Part shown: one piece after another, positions 1 to 5,620 of the stretch | Layout of the letters: the number at the start of each line of letters is the position of its first letter | How positions within the stretch are numbered: the first letter of the stretch is position 1 | NCBI GenBank assembly: GCA_030635865.1 | Contig: DAOVYA010000071.1 | Span: 1-7,089, forward strand | Direction: 5' to 3' | Length of the DNA: 7,089 nucleotides | DNA from: Gammaproteobacteria bacterium | GTDB lineage: Bacteria > Pseudomonadota > Gammaproteobacteria > UBA9214 | Made by a program: the position numbers and the translations under genes | The notes under the pieces: model-generated | What the model was told of the DNA's origin: nothing | Databases searched by the model: none | Seen by the model: the letters and a program-made list of their open reading frames with translations, nothing else

Positions 1-82
1 CGGCTTCTTTCTGAGTCCACCCCACCGGGGCATTTGGAAAACCCGGGCCGACTGCAACATTACCGCCGCTTGAATCCGTCAC
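1..82 (-). CDS. 5' end of an unidentified minus-strand gene (partial)
   Basis: Read on the minus strand, an open frame runs from a GTG at 82-80 to the left edge of the window. It encodes 27 residues beginning MTDSSGGNVAVGPGFP and continuing NAPVGWTQKEA. A strong GGAGGGG ribosome site lies six bases upstream of the GTG, which supports this start. An in-frame ATG at 97-95 would add five residues, but it overlaps that ribosome site and has none of its own. The protein continues outside the window. The FPNAPVGW stretch followed by an acidic/basic helix faintly recalls the N-terminus of some DsrC/TusE-like sulfur-relay proteins. That is only an impression from memory, so no function is assigned. 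Confidence 0.5.
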   Translation of the reverse strand, partial: MTDSSGGNVAVGPGFPNAPVGWTQKEA

Positions 83-174
83 GATAGTCCCCTCCATATA
101 TTTACTACATGTCCTACGCCTCTATACCAACTGTAGCTGGCAGAAAACACTCTATCAAGTCATTTGTAAAGCTG

Positions 175-639
175 TCAGTTCAACAGGTAGCGCCCGCCCG
201 AGGCAATAGAAACAACAACAGCGCCCAATACCAGGTTGACCCCGATCAATACACGTATCTGTGCCAGGGACTGTGCCCCCGCCTGCCAGTCTCCGGTCGC
301 GACTGCCCGCTTCAGGCGCCTGAAGGGTGCAAAGAAGACATGCAGGAAAATCAACATCATCAGGTAACCGCTCCATATCATCAGGTGCACATGCAAACCC
401 ACGGCCTCGAATCCGCCGTAAAAAGACAGGACCATCCAGTAGCCGCTGACCAGCAGCCCTGCGATAGAGGCAAACACCCACGGGAAGAACCGGCCAAACA
501 CGCCCGCCCACAAGCCGAGGCGCTCCGGCGGTTCCAGCAGGCTCGCTGCCACCGGCCGCAATGCCATGTAGGCAAAAAACATTCCGCCAACCCATATAAG
601 CGCCGAAAATACATGCACAGTGAGCAGCAATGCCATCAT
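175..639 (-). CDS. CopD-family integral membrane protein
   Basis: A 154-residue hydrophobic protein with about four predicted membrane segments (near residues 2-28, 50-73, 83-104 and 127-148). The first helix carries H9 and the WVGGMFF motif (from W16) typical of the CopD / putative copper export domain. Further histidines at 83, 85 and 100 could bind metal or haem within the membrane. A basic loop (FRRLKR, 106-111) lies between helices 3 and 4. Larger CopD proteins have more helices, so this is the short stand-alone form, and a copper role is inferred from the family only. An AAGGGG ribosome site lies about seven bases before the second of two tandem ATGs (636), so translation may start there instead of at 639. 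The gene is divergent from the NYN gene and no copper chaperone or CopC is adjacent. Confidence 0.8.
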   Translation of the reverse strand: MMALLLTVHVFSALIWVGGMFFAYMALRPVAASLLEPPERLGLWAGVFGRFFPWVFASIAGLLVSGYWMVLSFYGGFEAVGLHVHLMIWSGYLMMLIFLHVFFAPFRRLKRAVATGDWQAGAQSLAQIRVLIGVNLVLGAVVVSIASGGRYLLN

Positions 640-794
640 TATTCCCCTTCCAGTCCGAATTCAAGATGCGGCGTATTGTGGCACATCCGCCTGTTAAATA
701 ACCGTTCACCGGCAGCCATCCGCCACAAGTTCAAGATCATGGCGAATAATACGGTATGATCTGCAAATTCCAACACGATCCCGGGTTAGCGCAT
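640..794. promoter_or_regulatory. Divergent intergenic region between the CopD-like and NYN genes
   Basis: About 155 bases separate the two divergent starts, so promoters for both genes should lie here. A TATGAT at 755-760 is a candidate -10 for the plus-strand NYN gene. It has only a poor -35 (TTCAAG at 730-735, spacing 19). If it is real, the upstream ATG at 756 falls inside the promoter and the gene must start at 795. No operator, riboswitch or RNA gene was recognised. Confidence 0.25.
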
Positions 795-1352
795 ATGGAT
801 AATACAGGCAGTGACAACGTCCTCATCAGTCAATCGGTCGCGATCCTGATCGACGGCAATAACATCGAGCGCAGCATCCATTCGGAAACCAACAAGCCGA
901 ATACCATGCTGAATTTCGATACGCTGGTACCGCGCCTGCTGGGCAACCGCGGTCTAAACCGCCTGATCTATTTCCGGGAAGGCAAACAAATCTCAACGAA
1001 GCTGAAAGAACGCCTGCACAGTAATTATCATGGCTCGGTACGGCCCTGCCACAAGAGTGCGGACATCCCGCTCTCGATCAAGGCAACACAACTATCAAAT
1101 AAAGTCGACACAATCATTATCATGTCCGGTGACTCGGATTTTGTGGAACTGGTTCGACACCTGAAAGCAGAGGGCGTCCGCGTGGAGATCGCTGCCGTAC
1201 CCGCAACGACTTCGAAATACCTGGTCGAGGAAGCCGACTATTTCCATGAAATAACCAGCGACGACTGGTTCACGCTGGAAACAAAAAAGAGCGCGCCCAG
1301 GAAGAAGTCTGACAGGGCCAGGAAACAGGCCCCGCCTGCAAAAAAACAGTAA
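795..1352 (+). CDS. NYN-domain (LabA/DUF88-like, PIN-fold) putative RNase
   Basis: This is a NYN-domain protein, a family of PIN-like metal-dependent nucleases that act on RNA. Counting from the longest start (ATG 756, 198 residues), the domain opens with VAILIDGNNIE (28-38), which carries the first acidic residue, D33. It continues through HKSADIPL (99-106), with D103, and ends with IMSGDSDFVELV (122-133), with D126 and D128. Then comes the usual helix and strand HLKAEGVRVEI. The position six residues after D103 is K109, where many family members have a second Asp. This could weaken catalysis. The last ~25 residues are Lys/Arg-rich and probably bind nucleic acid. I prefer ATG 795 (185 residues) because a possible -10 overlaps ATG 756, but neither start has a good ribosome site. 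The stop is five bases from the gltD stop. The substrate is unknown. Confidence 0.8.
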   Translation: MDNTGSDNVLISQSVAILIDGNNIERSIHSETNKPNTMLNFDTLVPRLLGNRGLNRLIYFREGKQISTKLKERLHSNYHGSVRPCHKSADIPLSIKATQLSNKVDTIIIMSGDSDFVELVRHLKAEGVRVEIAAVPATTSKYLVEEADYFHEITSDDWFTLETKKSAPRKKSDRARKQAPPAKKQ

Positions 1353-1357
1353 CAAGA

Positions 1358-2803
1358 TTATACCAGCGGCAAATCACTCTCGCCGGACAACCATATATCA
1401 ACAGCCCGGGCACACTGACGGCCTTCACGGATCGCCCAGACAACCAGTGACTGACCGCGGCGCATATCACCGCAGGCAAACACGCCATCAACCGTTGTCC
1501 GGTATCGATCATCAGTGGCAGCAATATTGCCGCGCCCGTCCAGTTCAAGGTCCAACTGCCGGACCAGGCCATCATGCCGCGGATGAGCATAGCCCATTGC
1601 CACCAGGACCAGTTGCGCCGGCAGCACCCCGGGCTTATCCGGCAAGCGTTGTTTTTTCCATGTGCCACCGGCACGCCTGGACCACTGTAACCTCTGCAGT
1701 ACAAGCTGCTTCACACGACCACCCACCCCTTCAAAGGCGATCGTGTCATAACCCCAGATACGCCTGCAACCTTCCTCATCATGGTCCGACGCATGCCATT
1801 CAGGCACGTGCTCCGGCCAGTACAGCAGGTTATCCAAATGTGCAGGCGGGTGATCATGGTACTGGATCTGGGTGACCCGGCTTGCCCCCTGGCGGATTGC
1901 CGTACCGACACAGTCTTCACCGGTATCACCGCCACCGATAACCGCAACCGCCTTGTCCGCTGCATCGATCGATACTGCAGCATCAATAACTTCACCCGTA
2001 ATGCGACGGTTCTGCTGTTCAAGATAGTCTATTGCGAAATATATCCCGCCCAGGGACCTGCCTGGAACCCCGATGTCACGCGGCTGTTCCGATCCACACG
2101 CAAGTACCACGGCATGACTACTGCGGCGAAGCTCCTCGATCGCGTGGTCTGCGCCAACATCCACGCCCGTGCGAAACCGGACGCCCTCCGTACGTAATTG
2201 CCCAAGCCTGCGCTCCAGTACATATTTCTCCAGCCGGAAATCCGGGATGCCGTAACGCAGCAGACCACCAATCCGATCCGATTTTTCATAGATCGTCACC
2301 GGGTAACCTGCGCGCACCAGTTGCTGTGCGCAGGCGAGACCTGCCGGACCCGAACCGATAATTGCCACCCGCTTGAACACCTGCTGCGGACTGCGCTGCG
2401 GGCGTACCCAGCCAGACTGCCAGGCCCGTTCGATAATGGCGAGTTCAATAGAACGAATGGTGACGGGATGACTCCCGATACTTAACGTGCAGGCGTCTTC
2501 ACAGGGTGCGCTGCAGATGCGCCCCGTGAACTCCGGAAAATTATTGGTAAGCTCAAGCTGTTCATAGGCCGCGCGCCAGTCGTCATCACTGACCAGTGCA
2601 TTCCACTCGGGGACCAGGTTATGGACAGGACAATGGCTGTGGCAATAAGGGGTGCCACAATCCATGCAGCGTTGTGCCTGGACACCCGCCTGCCCAACCG
2701 GCATGATTTCTTCGTATTCATGCCAATGCCGGACCCGCGCCCTTGAATATTGCTTACCAGCCTCTTCACGCGGATATCGCAAAAATCCGATGGGATCTTC
2801 CAT
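1358..2803 (-). CDS. gltD: Glutamate synthase [NADPH] small (beta) subunit
   Basis: GltD takes electrons from NADPH through FAD and passes them via iron-sulfur clusters to the large subunit GltB, which makes glutamate from glutamine and 2-oxoglutarate. Numbered from the GTG at 2809 (483 residues), the N-terminal domain has cysteines at 48, 51, 56 and 60 (CMDCGTPYCHSHC) and at 99, 103 and 107 (CSAPCEDAC), the cluster ligands. The FAD motif IGSGPAG is at 151-157 and the NADPH motif IGGGDTG at 291-297. GVFACGDMRRGQSLVVWAIREG (split here by position 442-463) is the conserved C-terminal FAD-binding end. Length is normal. ATG 2803 is preferred over GTG 2809 because a GGGG lies five bases before it. 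GltB is not adjacent: upstream are a repeat element and a GIY-YIG gene. The subunit could therefore work with a GltB encoded elsewhere or serve as a separate oxidoreductase. A weak hairpin (1326-1338) inside the convergent NYN gene might end transcription. Confidence 0.93.
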   Translation of the reverse strand: MEDPIGFLRYPREEAGKQYSRARVRHWHEYEEIMPVGQAGVQAQRCMDCGTPYCHSHCPVHNLVPEWNALVSDDDWRAAYEQLELTNNFPEFTGRICSAPCEDACTLSIGSHPVTIRSIELAIIERAWQSGWVRPQRSPQQVFKRVAIIGSGPAGLACAQQLVRAGYPVTIYEKSDRIGGLLRYGIPDFRLEKYVLERRLGQLRTEGVRFRTGVDVGADHAIEELRRSSHAVVLACGSEQPRDIGVPGRSLGGIYFAIDYLEQQNRRITGEVIDAAVSIDAADKAVAVIGGGDTGEDCVGTAIRQGASRVTQIQYHDHPPAHLDNLLYWPEHVPEWHASDHDEEGCRRIWGYDTIAFEGVGGRVKQLVLQRLQWSRRAGGTWKKQRLPDKPGVLPAQLVLVAMGYAHPRHDGLVRQLDLELDGRGNIAATDDRYRTTVDGVFACGDMRRGQSLVVWAIREGRQCARAVDIWLSGESDLPLV

Positions 2804-2896
2804 AAGCACCCCGCCGCTAACACCATCATATTAAGTGTAGACCACGGAACCGGCTTATATGCCAGGCAGGATATTATGAGGAGAAAGGATTACTTT

Positions 2897-3033
2897 AGGG
2901 CAGCTCTGATTTATTCGTCATTCCGGCGCAGCCTGTGCCGGACTTGATCCGGTAGCCGGAATCCATGTCGTTGAAATCTCTGGATCCCGGCATTCGCCGG
3001 GATGACGGCAAGGTAATTAATCAGAGGTTCCCT
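2897..3033. mobile_element. 137-bp palindromic MITE-like element, copy 1
   Basis: The ends are inverted copies: AGGGCAGCTCTGATTTAT at the left and, on the other strand, AGGGAACCTCTGATTAAT at the right. Inside them CGTCATTCCGGCG (2916-2928) pairs with CGCCGGGATGACG at 2995-3007. Two nested hairpins lie within. ATTCCGGC (2920-2927) pairs with GCCGGAAT (2955-2962). ATCCCGGC (2984-2991) pairs perfectly with GCCGGGAT (2996-3003) around a four-base loop. The core resembles the widespread bacterial repeat with GTCATTCCGGC ends. There is no open reading frame of note and no clear target duplication, although TTTAG occurs at 2894-2898 and 3036-3040. The right end overlaps the last codons of the GIY-YIG gene. 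Transcripts from that gene would fold the hairpins, which may protect the 3' end or limit read-through into gltD. Confidence 0.8.
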
Positions 3034-3313
3034 GGTTTAGTTCGTTCATCTCCGAGGCGATCAATTTCAGCTTGTCAACGCGCAGCAGCTTCTTAATGGC
3101 CGCTTCCCGCTTGCTTGCCGTACTGCGTGTGTGCCCGCTTTCCAGGTACACCACTTTCCCGGGTTTGCGGCCACGAAAATACTTCGCGCGCTGCTGACTT
3201 GCGTGCTCTGAAAAACGCCGGTCGATATCAAGCGTAATCCCCGTATAAAGGGAATTATCGCTACAGGAGATGATATAGACCTTCCAATCCACACCAATAT
3301 AGTACCAATTCAC
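3017..3313 (-). CDS. GIY-YIG domain protein (YhbQ/UPF0213-like)
   Basis: A 98-residue single-domain GIY-YIG nuclease-fold protein. VYIISCSDNSLYTGIT (12-27) holds the two signature motifs in their usual degenerate form (YII and YTG). R32/R33 and H37 (DIDRRFSEH) match the catalytic Arg helix, and E70 in SKREAAIKK matches the metal-binding Glu. The order and length agree with the YhbQ group, small proteins with a proposed role in DNA repair or nuclease activity. The physiological substrate is not firmly known to me. The GTG at 3313 has AAGGG just upstream. A second GTG at 3292 would give MDWKVYII, closer to the usual family start, but lacks a ribosome site. The last four codons (GTSD) and the TAA come from the inverted repeat of the adjacent element, so the native C-terminus appears to have been replaced or extended. 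Confidence 0.85.
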   Translation of the reverse strand: MNWYYIGVDWKVYIISCSDNSLYTGITLDIDRRFSEHASQQRAKYFRGRKPGKVVYLESGHTRSTASKREAAIKKLLRVDKLKLIASEMNELNQGTSD

Positions 3314-3419
3314 AGCCCTTTGTAATCAGGCGAATACACACGTCCACTCTACTATGGTAGGATTCGCGGCCATTCCGGCCTTGCACCGGTCCCGACTATA
3401 GTTTCCAAGGAGAACAGTA
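3314..3419. promoter_or_regulatory. Divergent intergenic region between GIY-YIG and slyD
   Basis: These 106 bases must carry the start signals for slyD on the plus strand and the GIY-YIG gene on the minus strand. The slyD ribosome site AAGGAG is at 3407-3412, seven bases before the ATG. Short inverted repeats are visible: CTAC/GTAG around 3350 and GGCC/GGCC at 3368-3380. No convincing -35/-10 pair was found. Confidence 0.3.
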
Positions 3420-3905
3420 ATGCAAATCACCGACAATCACGTTGTTTCCCTCACCTATATCCTTAAGGATGATAACGACAATATTCTTGATCAATCCGAT
3501 GATGGCAGCTTTTGTTATTTACATGGCGCCGGTAATATCATCCCGGGCCTTGAAAAGGCCCTGACCGGGAAACAGGCCGGCGATGAGATGTCGGTTTCTA
3601 TCGCACCCGAAGAGGGTTACGGGATACGTGACGATGAGAAGATGCAACAGGTAGCGCGTGAAATGTTTCCGCCCGAGCAGGACATTGAAGCAGGCATGCA
3701 ATTCCACGCAGAGGGCCCGGAAGGCCAGACCGTGGTAGTCACGGTTGCCGCCATCGACGGTGACCAGGTAACGATAGATGGCAACCACCCGCTGGCCAGT
3801 GTACAACTCAACTTTGATGTAAAAATCATGAACATCCGTGACGCATCCAGCGAAGAACTGGAACACGGGCATGTGCACGGCCCTGAAGGCCATGCGCACG
3901 ACTGA
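3420..3905 (+). CDS. slyD: FKBP-type peptidyl-prolyl isomerase SlyD
   Basis: SlyD is a cytoplasmic prolyl cis-trans isomerase and chaperone that also binds nickel and helps mature metalloenzymes. The 161-residue protein opens with the split FKBP domain (residues 1-68), including the conserved HGAGNIIPGLEKALTGKQAGD stretch around 35-55, then EEGYG at 64-68. The insert-in-flap chaperone domain follows (about 69-125). The FKBP fold closes with HPLASVQLNFDVKIMNI (123-139), where HPLAG-type motifs are diagnostic of the SlyD group. The tail EHGHVHGPEGHAHD has five histidines (149, 151, 153, 158, 160). It is a short His-rich metal-binding tail without the cysteines found in the longer tail of the enterobacterial protein. 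An AAGGAG site seven bases before the ATG fixes the start. The EF-P-like gene follows 17 bases later and is probably co-transcribed. Confidence 0.95.
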   Translation: MQITDNHVVSLTYILKDDNDNILDQSDDGSFCYLHGAGNIIPGLEKALTGKQAGDEMSVSIAPEEGYGIRDDEKMQQVAREMFPPEQDIEAGMQFHAEGPEGQTVVVTVAAIDGDQVTIDGNHPLASVQLNFDVKIMNIRDASSEELEHGHVHGPEGHAHD

Positions 3906-3922
3906 CAGCAGGCCAGCCGGTA

Positions 3923-4486
3923 ATGAAAGCGAGTGAACTGAAAAAGGGACTGGTACTGGATATCGATGGTCGCAAGATCATTATCAAGGCACTGGATATC
4001 CAGAGCCCCTCATCCCGCAGCGGCAGTACACTATATAAAGTACGCGGTTTCGACCTCGTCACCCGGCAGAAATACGAGAACCGTTTCAAGGGCGACGAAG
4101 TCATACAAATGGTGGATTTTTCCCGGCGCGCTGTCCAATACCTCTATAAGGATGCCGACAGCTGCACCTTCATGGACAAGGAAACCTATGAGCAGTACAT
4201 GCTCGGTACCGAAGTCCTTGAAGATGAGTTGCGCTACCTGACGGATGACCTTGATGGCATTTCTGCAATGATTGCGGATGATGTGATACTGGGCATCGAA
4301 CTGCCGGCCACGGTCGTACTGGAAATTATCGAGACCGTGCCCGGCATGAAAGCCGCCTCGGCCTCGGCACGCAACAAGCCGGCGACCCTCAATACCGGCC
4401 TGGTCGTACAGGTCCCGGAATACCTGACACCGGGCGAGCGCATCAAGATAAACACCCTTACGGGTGAATATATTTCACGCGTATAA
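3923..4486 (+). CDS. yeiP: Elongation factor P-like protein (YeiP/EfpL)
   Basis: A paralogue of elongation factor P, which binds the ribosome between the P and E sites and relieves stalling. The 187-residue protein has the three-barrel EF-P plan: an N-terminal KOW-like domain (1-65), a central OB domain (about 67-125) and a C-terminal OB domain (about 130-187). The C-terminal domain contains PGMKAASASARNKPATLNTG and VPEYLTPGERI. The loop that in EF-P carries the modified lysine reads QSPSSRSGSTLYK here, with R32 at the tip. This long loop with Arg marks the YeiP/EfpL branch and not EF-P itself, so no lysyl or rhamnosyl modification enzyme is expected to be needed for it. The ribosome site is weak (GCCGG before the ATG), consistent with translation coupled to slyD. 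The 3' end converges on the pirin gene, 11 bases away. Confidence 0.93.
   Translation: MKASELKKGLVLDIDGRKIIIKALDIQSPSSRSGSTLYKVRGFDLVTRQKYENRFKGDEVIQMVDFSRRAVQYLYKDADSCTFMDKETYEQYMLGTEVLEDELRYLTDDLDGISAMIADDVILGIELPATVVLEIIETVPGMKAASASARNKPATLNTGLVVQVPEYLTPGERIKINTLTGEYISRV
4445..4466 (-). terminator. Candidate Rho-independent terminator of the pirin gene, inside yeiP
   Basis: Read on the minus strand, CACCC GTAA GGGTG forms a five-pair GC-rich stem closed by a GNRA-type tetraloop (4466-4453). TTTATCTT follows directly. It lies about 31 bases past the pirin stop and within the last codons of the convergent yeiP gene. The stem is short, so the strength is uncertain. Confidence 0.35.
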
Positions 4487-4497
4487 GACTACCTGCA

Positions 4498-5376
4498 TCA
4501 ATTCACTGCCTGATTTATCTCACCCATTCGTCCCGCACGGTAATCCTCATACGCCCGGGCAAGTTCATCAGCCGTATTCATCACAAAGGGACCACGCCTT
4601 GCAACCGGTTCATTCAGGGGTACACCACCCAGCAATAAAACCTGTGTTGCTGTACCAGCAGATGCAGGCACTGCCAATTCGACCATATCGCCCTCATCAA
4701 GCACGGCAATCTGGCCATCATCGAGGTGCGTTCCGTTTGAATCCAGTTCGCCGGAGAAGACATATAGCAAGCCATTATGATCTTCCGGCAAGGCCTGCTT
4801 CACCGCGGCTCCCGGTTGCAGCGTCCAGTGCTGGTACACAATCGGCGTATGTGTATCAATCCGGGCGGAAACTCCGAGGGCTTCTCCTGCAATCACGCGT
4901 ACCTGTGCAAGCCCGTCTTCACTGACTGCTTCCGGAATACTGCTGCCTTTAATCTCCTGGTAACGTGGTTCGGTCATCTTCAGGCGGGCAGGCAGATTTA
5001 CCCATATCTGGAAGCCGTGTATACGCCCGCCATGTTTCATAATATGCGCGGAAGGCATCTCTGAATGCACCACCCCGCGACCGGCAGTCATCCACTGGAC
5101 ATCACCCGGTCCCAGCTTGCCGGCGTGCCCGCCGGAATCACGGTGCTCGAACTCGCCTTCGAGCATATAGGTCACGGTCTCGAAGCCGCGGTGCGGATGG
5201 TCCGGCGCACCAACCGCCTCACCGGGTTTGTAGTCCACGGGCCCCATCTCGTCAATCATCAGGATCGGGTCGACCAAACGTACACCGCCCGCGACCGGCA
5301 ACGGACGGCGGACCTGGAAACCACCGCCTTCAAGCTGCGTTTGCGCCGTACTGACTTGCTTGATATGCCTCAACAT
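4498..5376 (-). CDS. Pirin family protein (bicupin)
   Basis: A 292-residue pirin. The N-terminal cupin carries the full metal site: H60 and H62 in APDHPHRGFETVTY, and H104 and E106 in GRGVVHSEMP. These match the four iron ligands of characterised pirins. The second cupin (about 165-275) includes LYVFSGELDSNG and lacks the metal residues, as is usual. The segment IHGFQIWVNLPARLKMTEPRY (split across 119-139) is the conserved bridge between cupins. Pirins may act as quercetin 2,3-dioxygenases or as redox-dependent regulators, and sequence alone cannot decide which. The start is secure: GGAGGTGA lies just upstream of the ATG with ideal spacing. The gene is in the same direction as uup but separated from it by a palindromic element, and it carries its own upstream region of about 70 bases. 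It converges with yeiP. Confidence 0.92.
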   Translation of the reverse strand: MLRHIKQVSTAQTQLEGGGFQVRRPLPVAGGVRLVDPILMIDEMGPVDYKPGEAVGAPDHPHRGFETVTYMLEGEFEHRDSGGHAGKLGPGDVQWMTAGRGVVHSEMPSAHIMKHGGRIHGFQIWVNLPARLKMTEPRYQEIKGSSIPEAVSEDGLAQVRVIAGEALGVSARIDTHTPIVYQHWTLQPGAAVKQALPEDHNGLLYVFSGELDSNGTHLDDGQIAVLDEGDMVELAVPASAGTATQVLLLGGVPLNEPVARRGPFVMNTADELARAYEDYRAGRMGEINQAVN

Positions 5377-5422
5377 GGGTCACCTCCAGTAGAAATTCAG
5401 GTCCGTATAGTGTCAGTGTAGC

Positions 5423-5435
5423 GTTTACTATAAAC
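5423..5435. promoter_or_regulatory. Small palindrome upstream of the pirin gene
   Basis: GTTTA-CTA-TAAAC is a perfect five-base inverted repeat with a three-base spacer. It is centred about 53 bases before the pirin start codon, between the palindromic element and the gene. It could be an operator or overlap the promoter, since it is AT-rich and contains TATAGT on the minus strand. There is no direct evidence for a binding protein. Confidence 0.2.
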
Positions 5436-5447
5436 AGATAAATACCC

Positions 5448-5620
5448 TGGGAACTTCTGATTTATACGTCATTACGAGGAACAAAGTGACCCTGACGGGA
5501 AATCCTCGTCATTGCGAGGAACGAAGTGACGCGGCAATCTCTTTCAGTCCGCTGCCAGCTTCATGAGATTGCTTCGCTTTGCTCGCAATGACGGGGTGTA
5601 TTATTAATCAGAGTCGCCCT
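5448..5620. mobile_element. 173-bp palindromic MITE-like element, copy 2
   Basis: The ends match those of the 2897-3033 element: TGGGAACTTCTGATTTAT at the left and, on the other strand, AGGGCGACTCTGATTAAT at the right. The core is different. An arm starting CGTCATTGCGAGGAACGAAG (5507-5541) pairs with 5565-5593 (GAGATTGCTTCG...CAATGACG), leaving about six unpaired bases. The first part of the left arm is present twice (see the 5467-5530 entry). This core resembles the common CGTCATTGCGAGGA...GCAATCTC repeat seen in many bacterial genomes. There is no coding capacity and no obvious target duplication. The right end overlaps the last codons and stop of uup, so the hairpin would form in the 3' end of the uup transcript, ahead of the pirin gene. 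Confidence 0.8.
5467..5530 (+). repeat. Near-tandem duplication inside element copy 2
   Basis: A 24-base unit at 5467-5490 recurs at 5507-5530 with 22 of 24 matches, a 40-base period. Both begin CGTCATT and end AAGTGAC. Only the second unit continues into the full hairpin arm. The first looks like a partial copy added next to the left inverted repeat, or the remnant of one element nested in another. Confidence 0.75.

Noticed and set aside
109..759. A 216-codon plus-strand open frame opposite the CopD-like gene
   Set aside because: It is rich in His, Pro, Gln and Arg with no recognisable domain. The minus-strand frame has clear membrane helices and a good ribosome site, so this is an antisense shadow.
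1447..2485. Several plus-strand frames of 95-142 codons opposite gltD
   Set aside because: They overlap each other, show low-complexity antisense composition and lie wholly within the well-supported gltD gene.
2750..2947. A 65-codon plus-strand frame, and a shorter one from ATG 2876 preceded by a purine-rich stretch
   Set aside because: Both run into the palindromic element and end there. There is no domain, and the first overlaps the gltD start antisense.
2897..3033. CRISPR array or attachment site in the repeat-rich intergenic region
   Set aside because: The repeats are inverted, not regularly spaced direct copies with unique spacers, and no cas, integrase or tRNA gene is present.
3374..3402. 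TATAGT at 3397-3402 as the -10 of slyD
   Set aside because: No usable -35 is found at 16-18 bases. Transcription would also start inside the ribosome site, leaving no functional leader.
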